From Sphingobacteriaceae bacterium GW460-11-11-14-LB5 (GTDB lineage: Bacteria > Bacteroidota > Bacteroidia > Sphingobacteriales > Sphingobacteriaceae): a stretch of 64,000 bases of DNA. Shown in pieces: positions 1 to 7,593 of the stretch. The DNA lies in assembly GCA_002151545.1 (NCBI GenBank), contig CP021237.1, positions 5,952,001 to 6,016,000 of the forward strand, given 5' to 3'. The position numbers and the translations under genes were made by a program. The first letter of the stretch is position 1. Every line of letters starts with the position of its first letter. Under the pieces are notes generated by a model. The model was not told the origin of the DNA. It was given only the letters and a program-made list of their open reading frames with translations, and did not search any database.

Positions 1-1
1 G

Positions 2-796
2 AAAAACTCTTTAAAATGGTCAACCTCGAATGTTGCATTGGCGATTTTTTCAAAATTAGGAGGAATACCTTGGATAGTTAAGCCGAGTAATGCCAACTGT
101 TTGATATTGGGAATAGGCAGTTCTCACAAAATTGATCCTGAAACAAAAAAAATCAGTAAATTCTTTGCTTATAGTGTGTGTTTAGATTCCAGCGGGCTCT
201 ATAAGAGCTTAGAAGTACTTGCAGATGAGGCAGAACATGAACATTATTTGGACAAACTGCAGAAAAATTTGGTGACCATGCTAAACGACGAAAAATATAG
301 TACCTATACATCTTGTGTTTTGCATCTACCATTCAAAATAAAACGAAAAGAAATCGACGCACTATCTAAGGCAATCCAACAGGTCACAACAATGGAGTTT
401 ATTGTTATAAAGATCAATCTTGACAATAAATTTTTCGGATATAGCGCACACAATACCTTTGTACCTTACGAGAGTAGCTTTGTTAAATTGTCTCAACGAC
501 AATATTTAGTATGGTTTGAAGGGCTGCTTTTTGGGAAAGAAATTGTCGATAAACGACTTGGCAATCCAGTGCACATAGAGTTTTTAAATTTACCAAATAC
601 AAATAACATAGATGAACGGAAGTACTTACAGGATGTTTTAAATCTTTCTGGTGCAAACTGGCGAGGATTTAATGCGAAATCTGTACCTATTTCTATCTAT
701 TATTCACAACTGATAGCAAACTACACCAAAGCTTTTGAAGATATTGAGGGTTATGATGAAAAAATACTCTCTAATGAAAGACCTTGGTTTCTTTAA
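2..796 (+). CDS. Prokaryotic Argonaute, C-terminal PIWI part (5' end outside window)
   Basis: Nucleic-acid-guided defence protein. The frame is open from the window edge, so the N-terminal part (MID, and PAZ/N if present) is missing; a TTG at 38 is only an internal codon. The visible start reads NVALAIFSKLGGIPW, the typical entry into a pAgo PIWI domain, followed by LILGIGSSH where active enzymes have the first catalytic Asp (GxD). The later strand IVIKINLDN lacks the catalytic DG, and the C-terminus has the usual SVPISIYYSQLIANYTKAF helix. The DEDX nuclease centre therefore appears dead, as in long-B pAgos such as RsAgo and in short pAgos. The stop is 10 bp before a SIR2 gene, which implies a guide-sensing subunit paired with an NADase effector. 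Long-B or short class cannot be decided here, but the partner's lack of an APAZ-sized extension favours long-B. Confidence 0.85.
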   Translation, partial: KNSLKWSTSNVALAIFSKLGGIPWIVKPSNANCLILGIGSSHKIDPETKKISKFFAYSVCLDSSGLYKSLEVLADEAEHEHYLDKLQKNLVTMLNDEKYSTYTSCVLHLPFKIKRKEIDALSKAIQQVTTMEFIVIKINLDNKFFGYSAHNTFVPYESSFVKLSQRQYLVWFEGLLFGKEIVDKRLGNPVHIEFLNLPNTNNIDERKYLQDVLNLSGANWRGFNAKSVPISIYYSQLIANYTKAFEDIEGYDEKILSNERPWFL

Positions 797-806
797 GTAA
801 ATAATT

Positions 807-1856
807 ATGGAAATAAAAGGTGAAGATTTAATATTTCTTTTTGGAGCTGGGGTTAGCCTGGAAGCAGGGATACCAATTTCTAATAAGATGGTAGAAGAAA
901 TTGAGTCTCTAGTTCGGGGAGATGCAGATTGGAAGCCATACAAAGACTTATATTTTTATTTAAGGAGTAGCATTCAGTATTCTGACGGGATAATGGGAAA
1001 ATTTGATGAGCCATTTAATGTAGAAAGATTGTTGGTGGTCATTTCTCAAATAGAAGAGAGGGAACGGAATATAATGTACCCTTTTATTGGTACTTGGAAT
1101 ATAAGACTCCTAGACTTGGCCGGCTTGAATTTCGACAATATTTCTAAGTTTAAAAAACTTATACGCAAACAATTGAATGAATGGGTAGGTCTTAGAAACT
1201 ATGATCAGGCCAGTTATTTTACTTCCTTTAGTACTTTGGCAGGAGAAGTTGGAACCTTAATTAAAGCATTTACTCTAAATTATGACCTTTGTTTTGAAAC
1301 AATTGTCGGCAGGGAAAAGGAAATTGAATTGGGATTTACTAAGGGTACAAATGAATGGCATTATTCAAATTTCGAAAATAACCATGAGAAGAGTTATAAC
1401 CTTTATAAACTTCATGGTTCTATAGATTGGTATACTGACGGTAACAAGCTGATGAAAAGTGATCGGCAGGAGCAAAATCCTGAATTGATTTTCGGAATTC
1501 AGCACAAAATGACGTCCGTCGATCCATATTTCTACTATTCATCAAAACTACGAGAAGCTTGTTTGAATGAGGCAAAATTAATCGTTGTGATTGGGTATTC
1601 TTATGCAGATGATTATGTGAATAATATTTTATCGCAGGCTTTAAATGCTCGAAGTGAATTAAGAATTTTAAACGTTGCCCCTTTATTTGAAATACAAATT
1701 GAAGATGCACGTCAAAATATCGCAAACATTTTGAAGCTTAGAAGTAAGGATCAAGTAATATGGGAGGATTATAAAGCAAAACAATTCCTTACGGAAATTA
1801 TGAATAAAGATTTCTTAGCAAACAATTTGGCTGAGCCTGATGATGTCCCTTTTTAA
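807..1856 (+). CDS. SIR2-domain NADase effector of Argonaute system
   Basis: Predicted cytoplasmic NAD+-hydrolysing effector of 349 aa. The SIR2 Rossmann motifs are visible in order: FLFGAGVSLEAGIP near residue 10-23 (NAD binding), FTLNYDLCFE near 153 (the TxNYD-type Asn/Asp), YKLHGSIDWY near 200 (the catalytic His loop) and VVIGYSYADDYVNNIL near 255-270 (GYSxxDxxIN). The protein ends soon after the SIR2 fold, so there is no room for the APAZ domain carried by SPARSA effectors (typically well over 500 aa). It starts 10 bp after the Argonaute stop and is almost surely co-transcribed with it. In known SIR2-pAgo systems, guide-directed recognition of invading DNA activates NAD+ depletion and cell death or dormancy. 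Function here is inferred from domain and context. Confidence 0.85.
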   Translation: MEIKGEDLIFLFGAGVSLEAGIPISNKMVEEIESLVRGDADWKPYKDLYFYLRSSIQYSDGIMGKFDEPFNVERLLVVISQIEERERNIMYPFIGTWNIRLLDLAGLNFDNISKFKKLIRKQLNEWVGLRNYDQASYFTSFSTLAGEVGTLIKAFTLNYDLCFETIVGREKEIELGFTKGTNEWHYSNFENNHEKSYNLYKLHGSIDWYTDGNKLMKSDRQEQNPELIFGIQHKMTSVDPYFYYSSKLREACLNEAKLIVVIGYSYADDYVNNILSQALNARSELRILNVAPLFEIQIEDARQNIANILKLRSKDQVIWEDYKAKQFLTEIMNKDFLANNLAEPDDVPF

Positions 1857-1887
1857 TCTTCTTCTTTCAAAAACTTAACTAAGCAAA

Positions 1888-2124
1888 ATGAAAACTATTA
1901 ACATTAAAACAGACTCTTCAATTACAGCAGTTCCAGTATTAATTCCTTTTCAAGGGTCACCAACTGACGATTTTATAAATGGTGAAGAAATTATTATTCA
2001 ACTCATCAATAACGATGGTTATAAGGTAGGTGAGCCAGAAGTGAGGTCTGTAGTTAAAACTCATGATGCCGATATTAATGAAAGTGCATGGTATGAGGCA
2101 TATATTCCCGCTAAAAAATCATAA
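1888..2124 (+). CDS. Small protein of unknown function, pAgo-SIR2 operon
   Basis: A 78-aa protein starting 31 bp after the SIR2 stop on the same strand. I do not recognise the family. It has no signal peptide or membrane segment and reads as a small soluble, acidic, beta-rich protein (alternating stretches such as TAVPVLIPF and GEEIIIQLIN). The stop at 2122-2124 is one base before the ATG of the next gene, so the two are probably translationally coupled. The location suggests an accessory part of the defence operon, for example a regulator, inhibitor or sensor, but nothing in the sequence proves this. Confidence 0.65.
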   Translation: MKTINIKTDSSITAVPVLIPFQGSPTDDFINGEEIIIQLINNDGYKVGEPEVRSVVKTHDADINESAWYEAYIPAKKS

Positions 2125-2125
2125 C

Positions 2126-2431
2126 ATGTCTATATTTGAACCAGCCAAGAAGTTGACTTTACTTTTTATTCATAGAAAGGATAAAACCTATATACGATCT
2201 GTTGTAACTAAGGATGATAATATGGAATTAGCTAATTATGCTATTTACAAAAGCAATGATGGTTTTCAAGACGAGCTAGTTACTGACGGGATTTTTTCGG
2301 CTGAAGTTATGCCTAAACCGGGATCCGAAATCTACAGAGCGTCGGTCAATTTAGCTAATTATATTAAGAAAAATGGATATAAGGTTTGTAATACTATAGT
2401 TCAGACCAGAAATGGAGTCAAATTCAAATAG
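2126..2431 (+). CDS. Small protein of unknown function, coupled to 1888-2124
   Basis: A 101-aa protein of unrecognised family. The ATG at 2126 is chosen because it follows the upstream stop by one base; the longer reading from 2063 would overlap the preceding gene by 62 bp. The protein is cytoplasmic in appearance, with alternating basic and hydrophobic segments (KLTLLFIHRKDKTYIRSVV) and a C-terminal strand-like tail. It is the last gene before two tandem terminator-like hairpins at 2624-2654 and 2709-2745, so the likely operon is Argonaute, SIR2 and the two small genes. A function in immunity is inferred from position only. Confidence 0.65.
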   Translation: MSIFEPAKKLTLLFIHRKDKTYIRSVVTKDDNMELANYAIYKSNDGFQDELVTDGIFSAEVMPKPGSEIYRASVNLANYIKKNGYKVCNTIVQTRNGVKFK

Positions 2432-2623
2432 GCTAAAAACTATGGATTAATACTGAAATTATTCTAGCAAGCTTTATAAACTCTAAAAAACAGCATCCAG
2501 TTTTTAAAATTTGTTAATGCTCTGCTTAAATCGGTACATTATTCCAAATAATTTTCATCAATTCTTGAAATTCTCGTAAGATCATCGAGCAGGTTTCTAG
2601 AAAAGTAAATAGCTTCGGGAGCC

Positions 2624-2654
2624 AAAACCCGCAACTAAAGTTGTGGGTTTTTTG
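2624..2654 (+). terminator. Rho-independent terminator after the pAgo-SIR2 operon
   Basis: CCCGCAAC and GTTGTGGG form an 8-bp stem (one G-U pair) around a short loop, followed by TTTTTT. The 3' side plus the sequence after it (TTTGCGTTTGGG) closely resembles the hairpin at 8655-8690. Confidence 0.75.
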
Positions 2655-2708
2655 CGTTTGGGGCCGGGCGAGAAGTTTATCCTGAGCGCAGGCGCAGGGA
2701 GCAGATTT

Positions 2709-2745
2709 AAAGCCCTACCATATCGTGGTAAGGCTTTTTTTATTT
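2709..2745 (+). terminator. Second terminator hairpin
   Basis: AGCCCTACCA and TGGTAAGGCT pair with one mismatch around a TATCG loop and run straight into seven T residues. It lies in tandem with the hairpin at 2624-2654 and insulates the next operon. Confidence 0.8.
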
Positions 2746-2782
2746 TATATCGATGTCGGACGAGAAAAAAACATCAACTTAG

Positions 2783-2814
2783 TTTGCATTACTAAATTTA
2801 TTAATGCAATTTTG
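2783..2814 (+). promoter_or_regulatory. Promoter with 26-bp palindromic operator
   Basis: A near-perfect palindrome occupies 2784-2809: half-site TTGCATTA, centre TAAATTTA, half-site TAATGCAA, with one mismatched pair flanking the centre. It sits between a TTTG at 2783-2786 (-33-like) and CAATTTTG at 2807-2814, which matches the Bacteroidota -7 box TAnnTTTG at five of six defined bases, 20 bp apart. A repressor bound there would block the promoter. The downstream gene content points to a metal regulator such as Zur or Fur, which is an inference. Confidence 0.55.
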
Positions 2815-2821
2815 TTGCGAT

Positions 2822-3169
2822 TTGAGAAAGCAAGCTACATATCAACAATATGTGAAAAGTATTTTAGCCCTTTGGTTGATTATACTTTTTGTAGGCACAT
2901 CTTTTTTGCAGATTTTCCATCATCATCACCAGGATTCACCAGGTCAACAACACCATCATCAAACCTCTATTCAGAAACTGGTTAAAAGTTGTGCGGTCTG
3001 CGACTATTTAGCACACCATCACTCGGTACCAATTTTAAATGTTCATCATTTCGAATTTACCCTTCCGGTAAAATCTGCTGCAGCGTTTGCAGGCAGGTAT
3101 TATATTGGATGTTATAAATTTACTTTACAGGGCTTTACCAATAAAGGTCCGCCCATTTTAAATTCTTAA
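2822..3169 (+). CDS. His/Cys-rich membrane-anchored small protein, possible metal binder
   Basis: Unrecognised family. The frame begins with an ATG at 2804, but that codon lies inside the operator palindrome and probably upstream of the transcript start, so the TTG at 2822 (or GTG at 2852) is preferred; about 115 aa. One N-terminal hydrophobic segment (SILALWLIILFVGTSFLQIF) is followed at once by HHHHQDSPGQQHHHQ, then a CAVCDYLAHHH motif. The clustered His and CxxC residues suggest transition-metal binding on the periplasmic side. It is the first gene of a co-directional set with a TonB-dependent receptor, DUF4625-like lipoproteins and an AztD-like propeller, which supports a role in metal capture or sensing. 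Confidence 0.6.
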   Translation: MRKQATYQQYVKSILALWLIILFVGTSFLQIFHHHHQDSPGQQHHHQTSIQKLVKSCAVCDYLAHHHSVPILNVHHFEFTLPVKSAAAFAGRYYIGCYKFTLQGFTNKGPPILNS

Positions 3170-3297
3170 AAACAAGGCCATTCCTTGCCTTCTTATGCCC
3201 CTTAGTGGCAAACAAATTCCCATATCCAGTTTTTACCGGCGGCTGATTGATTGATTTCGGTTTGCCCAAAAATTCGCGTTAGCGTATCGATTTTTCT

Positions 3298-5691
3298 ATG
3301 AAGAAAATAATGATGCTATTATTTAGCACATTTTTTTGCCACGGTTTATTTGCTCAAACCTACACCGTATATGGCGTGGTTACCGATGGTACTCATCAGG
3401 CACTTGAAGGTATAACCGTCAAATTAAGCAATACTCATGTTTTTGCAATCAGTGATGCTCAGGGCAAGTTTTCTTTTCAGCTTGCCAATGGAGCATACGA
3501 GTTACAGGTAAATGCCATGGGTTTCCACCGCGTTAAAAATAAGATTGTGGTCAACGGAAAAGCGATGCAATTGGTTTTAAAATTACAGCCACATTCGTAT
3601 TTGCTGAACGAAGTGACGATAAAAAACAATGCCGGAACGGAGCGCCGCAGATCGGAATCGTTAAATGTAGAAGTCGTTAAAGCTGATTTTATTCAACGCA
3701 ATTTGGGTGGAAGTTTAATGAATACACTGCAGCGGTTACCAGGGATCAAAACCATTGGTATTGGTTCGGGGCAATCTAAACCTTTAATACGCGGCCTGGG
3801 CTTTAACCGGGTGGTGGTCATTGATAAAGGAATAAAACATGAAGGACAGCAATGGGGAGCAGATCACGGATTAGAAATTGACCAGTTTGCGGCTGAAGAG
3901 GTCGAACTTATAAAAGGTGCCGCATCATTTGCTTATGGTGCTGATGCCATAGGTGGCGCTATTCATATCAAAGCACCAGCACAACCTGCGCCTAACAGTT
4001 TTGGTGGCGAGGTGAATTTGATTGGTAAAAGTAACAATGGCTTGTACGGCACTTCAGTTCGGTTATTTCAACGAAAGGAAAAGTTATTTTTCGACGGCCG
4101 CTTTACCTATCAAAATTATGGCGACTATCGGGTGCCTACTGACACTTTATATGTGTATGATTTTGCGGTTGGCCTACACAAAAACTACCTCCGGAATACA
4201 GCTGGCAGAGAAACTGGAATCCATTTTAATACAGGATATATTAACGAAAAATTCAAATCCATTTTTTATTTGAGCAATACTTTTAGCAAAAGTGGTTTTT
4301 TCGCCAATGCCCATGGGCTTGAGCCTAGACGTGTTGATGCCGATTTGCATGATGCGAGCGATCGTGATCTATTGATGCCTTACCAAAAAGTAAATCATTT
4401 TAAGATCATTAACAGAACAGCTTTTTCTTTAAACAGGCATGCAGTTGAGTTCGAATTGGGTTATCAGCATAATTTCCGTCAGGAGTACAATCACTATGTT
4501 AATCACGGCTTTATGCCAGCTGTTTATCCGGCCACAATGACCATTCCGATTGATTTGGAAAGGGAATTTGATAAACAGGTTTATTCGTTCAATGCAAAAG
4601 ATCAGATCACGCTGGGCAAGCATCTCTTACAGCTTGGCCTGAATGGCGAATTGCAGGATAATCTGATTAATGGCTGGAGTTTTTTAGTGCCCGCATTTCA
4701 GCAAAAAAGTTTGGGTGTATATGCTTATGATAAGTGGAAAGTGAGCGATAAATTACTGCTTCATGGCGCAGTAAGGTATGATTTAGCGAAGCTTGATCTG
4801 TTCAGGTACAGCGATTGGTTTAGCTCCGAAACCAATAGTGGCAGTATGATGCAACTAATAAGAGCAAATGATTTAACGAGGAATTTCAACAGCCTGGTAT
4901 GGTCGCTGGGCCTCAATTACAACTTAGACCTGCTGGAGTTTAAAGCAAATGTTGGAAAGAGTTTTCGCATGCCTATCGCAAAGGAATTAGGCGCCAATGG
5001 TGTGAATTACCATTATTTCAGTTATGAAAAAGGCGATCCAAATTTAAATCCGGAGCAATCTTATCAGGCTGATTTTTCAGTGGCATTTACTACAGGGAAA
5101 TGGTCGGTCAAGTTGAGCCCATTCTTCAATTATTTCCCCAATTACATTTATTTAAATCCCACATCGGCACATGATTATTTCTACGGTGCGGGTAATCAGG
5201 TTTTCGAATATGCGCAAAGTGAAGTCATGCGCTATGGTGGCGAAACGCAGGTTAAATATCAGTTCAGCAAACAGTGGAGCACGGAGTTATTGGCCGAGTA
5301 CTTATATGCTGAGCAATTATCCGGGGATAAAAAAGGATACACCCTGCCTTTTTCCCCGCCGGCCTCTGCATTGTTCAATGTAACCTATGCGCCACAAAAG
5401 TTTCTTGGGAGCGCTGATGCTTATTTCTCGCTGGATTATCGCCTTACGGCCAGGCAAAATAACATTGTTCCACCAGAGCGGAAAACAGCAGGTTACAGCT
5501 TGTTCAATCTGCAGGCTGGCGCAAAGCTTCAAATCGGGCAATATCCGCTGAATATTAATGCGCAATTGCAAAATGTATTCAACACCAGATACCTCAATCA
5601 CACCAGTTTTTACCGCTTAATCGGTTTACCGGAACAAGGTAGAAATTTCGTCCTGACCGTGAAAATGCCTTTCAATTTCCATCATCATTAA
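3298..5691 (+). CDS. TonB-dependent outer-membrane receptor, ZnuD-like
   Basis: A 797-aa outer-membrane active transporter. It has a signal peptide (to about residue 19), a CarboxypepD-regulatory-like beta-sandwich near 22-95, a plug domain near 110-225 (PLIRGLGFNRVVVIDKG, then VELIKGAASFAYGADAIGGAI) and a 22-strand-type barrel ending in an aromatic, His-tipped C-terminus (FNFHHH). The plug carries EGQQWGADHGLEIDQF, like the DH-containing plug loops of zinc receptors of the ZnuD type. Substrate assignment to zinc is an inference from this and from the neighbouring AztD-like gene; copper or another metal is possible. The next lipoprotein gene starts 11 bp downstream. Confidence 0.8.
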   Translation: MKKIMMLLFSTFFCHGLFAQTYTVYGVVTDGTHQALEGITVKLSNTHVFAISDAQGKFSFQLANGAYELQVNAMGFHRVKNKIVVNGKAMQLVLKLQPHSYLLNEVTIKNNAGTERRRSESLNVEVVKADFIQRNLGGSLMNTLQRLPGIKTIGIGSGQSKPLIRGLGFNRVVVIDKGIKHEGQQWGADHGLEIDQFAAEEVELIKGAASFAYGADAIGGAIHIKAPAQPAPNSFGGEVNLIGKSNNGLYGTSVRLFQRKEKLFFDGRFTYQNYGDYRVPTDTLYVYDFAVGLHKNYLRNTAGRETGIHFNTGYINEKFKSIFYLSNTFSKSGFFANAHGLEPRRVDADLHDASDRDLLMPYQKVNHFKIINRTAFSLNRHAVEFELGYQHNFRQEYNHYVNHGFMPAVYPATMTIPIDLEREFDKQVYSFNAKDQITLGKHLLQLGLNGELQDNLINGWSFLVPAFQQKSLGVYAYDKWKVSDKLLLHGAVRYDLAKLDLFRYSDWFSSETNSGSMMQLIRANDLTRNFNSLVWSLGLNYNLDLLEFKANVGKSFRMPIAKELGANGVNYHYFSYEKGDPNLNPEQSYQADFSVAFTTGKWSVKLSPFFNYFPNYIYLNPTSAHDYFYGAGNQVFEYAQSEVMRYGGETQVKYQFSKQWSTELLAEYLYAEQLSGDKKGYTLPFSPPASALFNVTYAPQKFLGSADAYFSLDYRLTARQNNIVPPERKTAGYSLFNLQAGAKLQIGQYPLNINAQLQNVFNTRYLNHTSFYRLIGLPEQGRNFVLTVKMPFNFHHH

Positions 5692-5702
5692 TCATTAAAA
5701 CC

Positions 5703-6173
5703 ATGAAAAAACAACAATTGCCATTGCTCTTTTTAAGCTTCATCCTTGTGTTATCTGCCTGTAAAAAAGGCAATGAAGAAATCGATACCGAATACCCAAC
5801 AATTGATGTAACCGGATCGGCCTTTCCTCAACAATGTGCTGTTATTAAACGAGGTGAAAAATTCATTTTCAAAGCAAAACTGAACGATAATGTTGAGCTC
5901 GGCTCGGTAAGTATCGACGTGCACCACAATTTCGATCACCACAATCACAGTACAGAAGTGAACGAATGCAATTTGGGGGCAGTAAAGCAACCGGTAAAGC
6001 CATTCCTGCTGATCAAGGACTTTCCAATACCATCAGGGCAAAAAACATATGAAATGGCGCAAGAAGTAACTGTGCCTGCAGATGTGGATGCAGGAGACTA
6101 TCATTTCTTAATTCGCCTGACCGATAAAACCGGATGGCAAACGCTTAAGGGATTAAGCATCAAAATCAATTAA
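5703..6173 (+). CDS. DUF4625-like His-rich lipoprotein
   Basis: A 156-aa lipoprotein. The signal sequence ends in LVLSAC with the lipidated Cys at residue 20, followed by KK. The rest resembles the Bacteroidota DUF4625 beta-sandwich: YPTIDV near the start, the His cluster DVHHNFDHHNHSTEV near residue 79-93, and a terminal strand typical of Ig-like folds. The His cluster suggests metal binding at the outer membrane. It lies 11 bp after the TonB-dependent receptor and so probably is a surface or periplasmic partner of it. Family assignment is from memory of sequence pattern; function is inferred. Confidence 0.7.
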   Translation: MKKQQLPLLFLSFILVLSACKKGNEEIDTEYPTIDVTGSAFPQQCAVIKRGEKFIFKAKLNDNVELGSVSIDVHHNFDHHNHSTEVNECNLGAVKQPVKPFLLIKDFPIPSGQKTYEMAQEVTVPADVDAGDYHFLIRLTDKTGWQTLKGLSIKIN

Positions 6174-6207
6174 CAAATCATCAATTTATTTTAAAACACA
6201 AAAAAAA

Positions 6208-7443
6208 ATGAACACTAAAAACAAACTTAAAACCGCTTCATTATTTTTCTTGCTTGCGCTAAGTTTCTCAGCTTGTAAAAAAGACAACAATACGCCAGAA
6301 CCAGAACCAGGAGTTACGGCAAAGGAACAAAAATTTGTACGCGTACTGGTCAGTGATGAAACATCGACAACGTTAACCCAAATAGATCCTTTTACAGCTA
6401 AAACATCTACGTTCATCGGTAAATACCCTTTAGCCAATATTTATGCAACAGCCTCTGGACGTTATGCTGCCGTGTTGTATGGTGCACAAAATCTGGTAGA
6501 AGTTTTTGATAGCGGTTTGCAATCTCATGACGATCATGTTGATGTGGATGGTATTGCCAAATGGGCTGCTATTACCGCTAATGGCATTAAACCAACCCAT
6601 TTTAAAAGTAAAGGAACGGAATCCTTAATCTTTAATGATGGTGAAGGAACATTAAGCGTGGGCAACGATGCAGATTTCAACACCGCCAACGCAAAATTTA
6701 AAACCATTAATGCGGGTTTATTACCACATCATGGTGCAATGGCTCAATTTACCAATGGTAATTATGCCATTACTGCTACGGCAACTGCTGGCGCTTCTCC
6801 AACCAGGGTAATTGTTACAGATAAAAACGGAACATTGGTTCATGCCGCTACGCAGGAGGTTGGAAATATACACGGTAATGCCAGCGATGGGCAAAATGCA
6901 GTATTTGGCGCTTTCACCTCTTCGGCGGCAACTGCTGGCGGTGTTTTAGTGGTGGCGCAAAATGGTACACAGCGTGTTATTCCAAATCCGGATGGTTTTG
7001 GTGCATTTCGCCTGGCCACGATTTTATATGCAGAAAACGCTAAAAAGTTTATTGGTTATGTAGCGACCAAAGGCGCCTACTTAATAGACCTCACGGCTAA
7101 TCGAATCACACCAATTTACGCCGGCGCAGATGCTTTTCAATGCAAGATAGATTATGCCGGCAAAAATTTATTGGTGCTAACGCTTGATGGCAAACTGAGA
7201 ATTTACGATTTAACTTCAGGCAGCCTTAAAAAAGAAGGCGCTGCAATAAGTGCCGTTGCAACAACCGATACTTATAAACCAGTTTTAGAAGCTACGGCTA
7301 GATATGCCTATGTAGCTGTTCCAGGTGCCGGCGAAGTGCAACAAATAGATTTAACTGATTTCTCGAAAGTGATTAAACACAAAGTTACCTCAAGACCGGT
7401 AAGACTTACACTTTTGGGTTTCGAGAATAGCACTGAACATTAA
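6208..7443 (+). CDS. AztD-like beta-propeller lipoprotein (putative zinc chaperone)
   Basis: A 411-aa lipoprotein with its lipobox at SFSAC (Cys near residue 22). The mature part is a beta-propeller with repeated short strands (VRVLVSDETSTTLTQID, GRYAAVLYG, GKNLLVLTLDGKLRIYDL). Patterns resemble the periplasmic zinc metallochaperone AztD: a His/Asp patch QSHDDHVDVDG near residue 108, NGIKPTHFKS followed by LIFNDGEGTLSV, and LLPHHGAMA near residue 170. AztD hands zinc to a binding protein of an ABC importer; here the lipid anchor and the neighbouring TonB receptor suggest a role at the outer membrane. The stop is 150 bp before the next lipoprotein gene, with an inverted-repeat element between. 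Confidence 0.65.
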   Translation: MNTKNKLKTASLFFLLALSFSACKKDNNTPEPEPGVTAKEQKFVRVLVSDETSTTLTQIDPFTAKTSTFIGKYPLANIYATASGRYAAVLYGAQNLVEVFDSGLQSHDDHVDVDGIAKWAAITANGIKPTHFKSKGTESLIFNDGEGTLSVGNDADFNTANAKFKTINAGLLPHHGAMAQFTNGNYAITATATAGASPTRVIVTDKNGTLVHAATQEVGNIHGNASDGQNAVFGAFTSSAATAGGVLVVAQNGTQRVIPNPDGFGAFRLATILYAENAKKFIGYVATKGAYLIDLTANRITPIYAGADAFQCKIDYAGKNLLVLTLDGKLRIYDLTSGSLKKEGAAISAVATTDTYKPVLEATARYAYVAVPGAGEVQQIDLTDFSKVIKHKVTSRPVRLTLLGFENSTEH

Positions 7444-7455
7444 TCATTAAAATAT

Positions 7456-7579
7456 AAGGATATTCAAAAGCATGGTCATAAACTGCATTATTTGGGTAAA
7501 GAAAAGGGAGAAATCGGTTTGTTAACAAAACTGACAGGCATCTCTAACCTTCGGAAATGATGAGCTTTTGGATATCCTT
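7456..7579. repeat. 124-bp element bounded by 16-bp inverted repeats
   Basis: AAGGATATTCAAAAGC at 7456-7471 and GCTTTTGGATATCCTT at 7564-7579 are inverted copies with a single mismatch, 92 bp apart, followed by a short T run. It fills the gap between two co-directional lipoprotein genes. It could be a transcribed stem-loop that weakens read-through, or a small non-coding mobile element. The interior contains a second small palindrome (GTTTGTTAACAAAAC). Confidence 0.6.
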
Positions 7580-7593
7580 TTTAAACCTTTAAA

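Larger units (their letters stand above)
2432..2803. other. Intergenic region between defence and metal-uptake operons
   Basis: No gene is seen in these 372 bp. They hold two terminator-like hairpins and, at the right end, a 26-bp palindrome in the promoter of the next operon, each listed separately. The stretch 2432-2620 is AT-rich with nothing recognisable. Confidence 0.7.

Noticed and set aside
704-943. Minus-strand frame over the Argonaute/SIR2 junction
   Set aside because: Antisense shadow of two well-supported genes.
2600-2660. Possible tRNA 3' end or att site before the terminator at 2624
   Set aside because: GCTTCGGGAGCCA resembles a tRNA end, but no cloverleaf can be folded upstream and no integrase gene is present.
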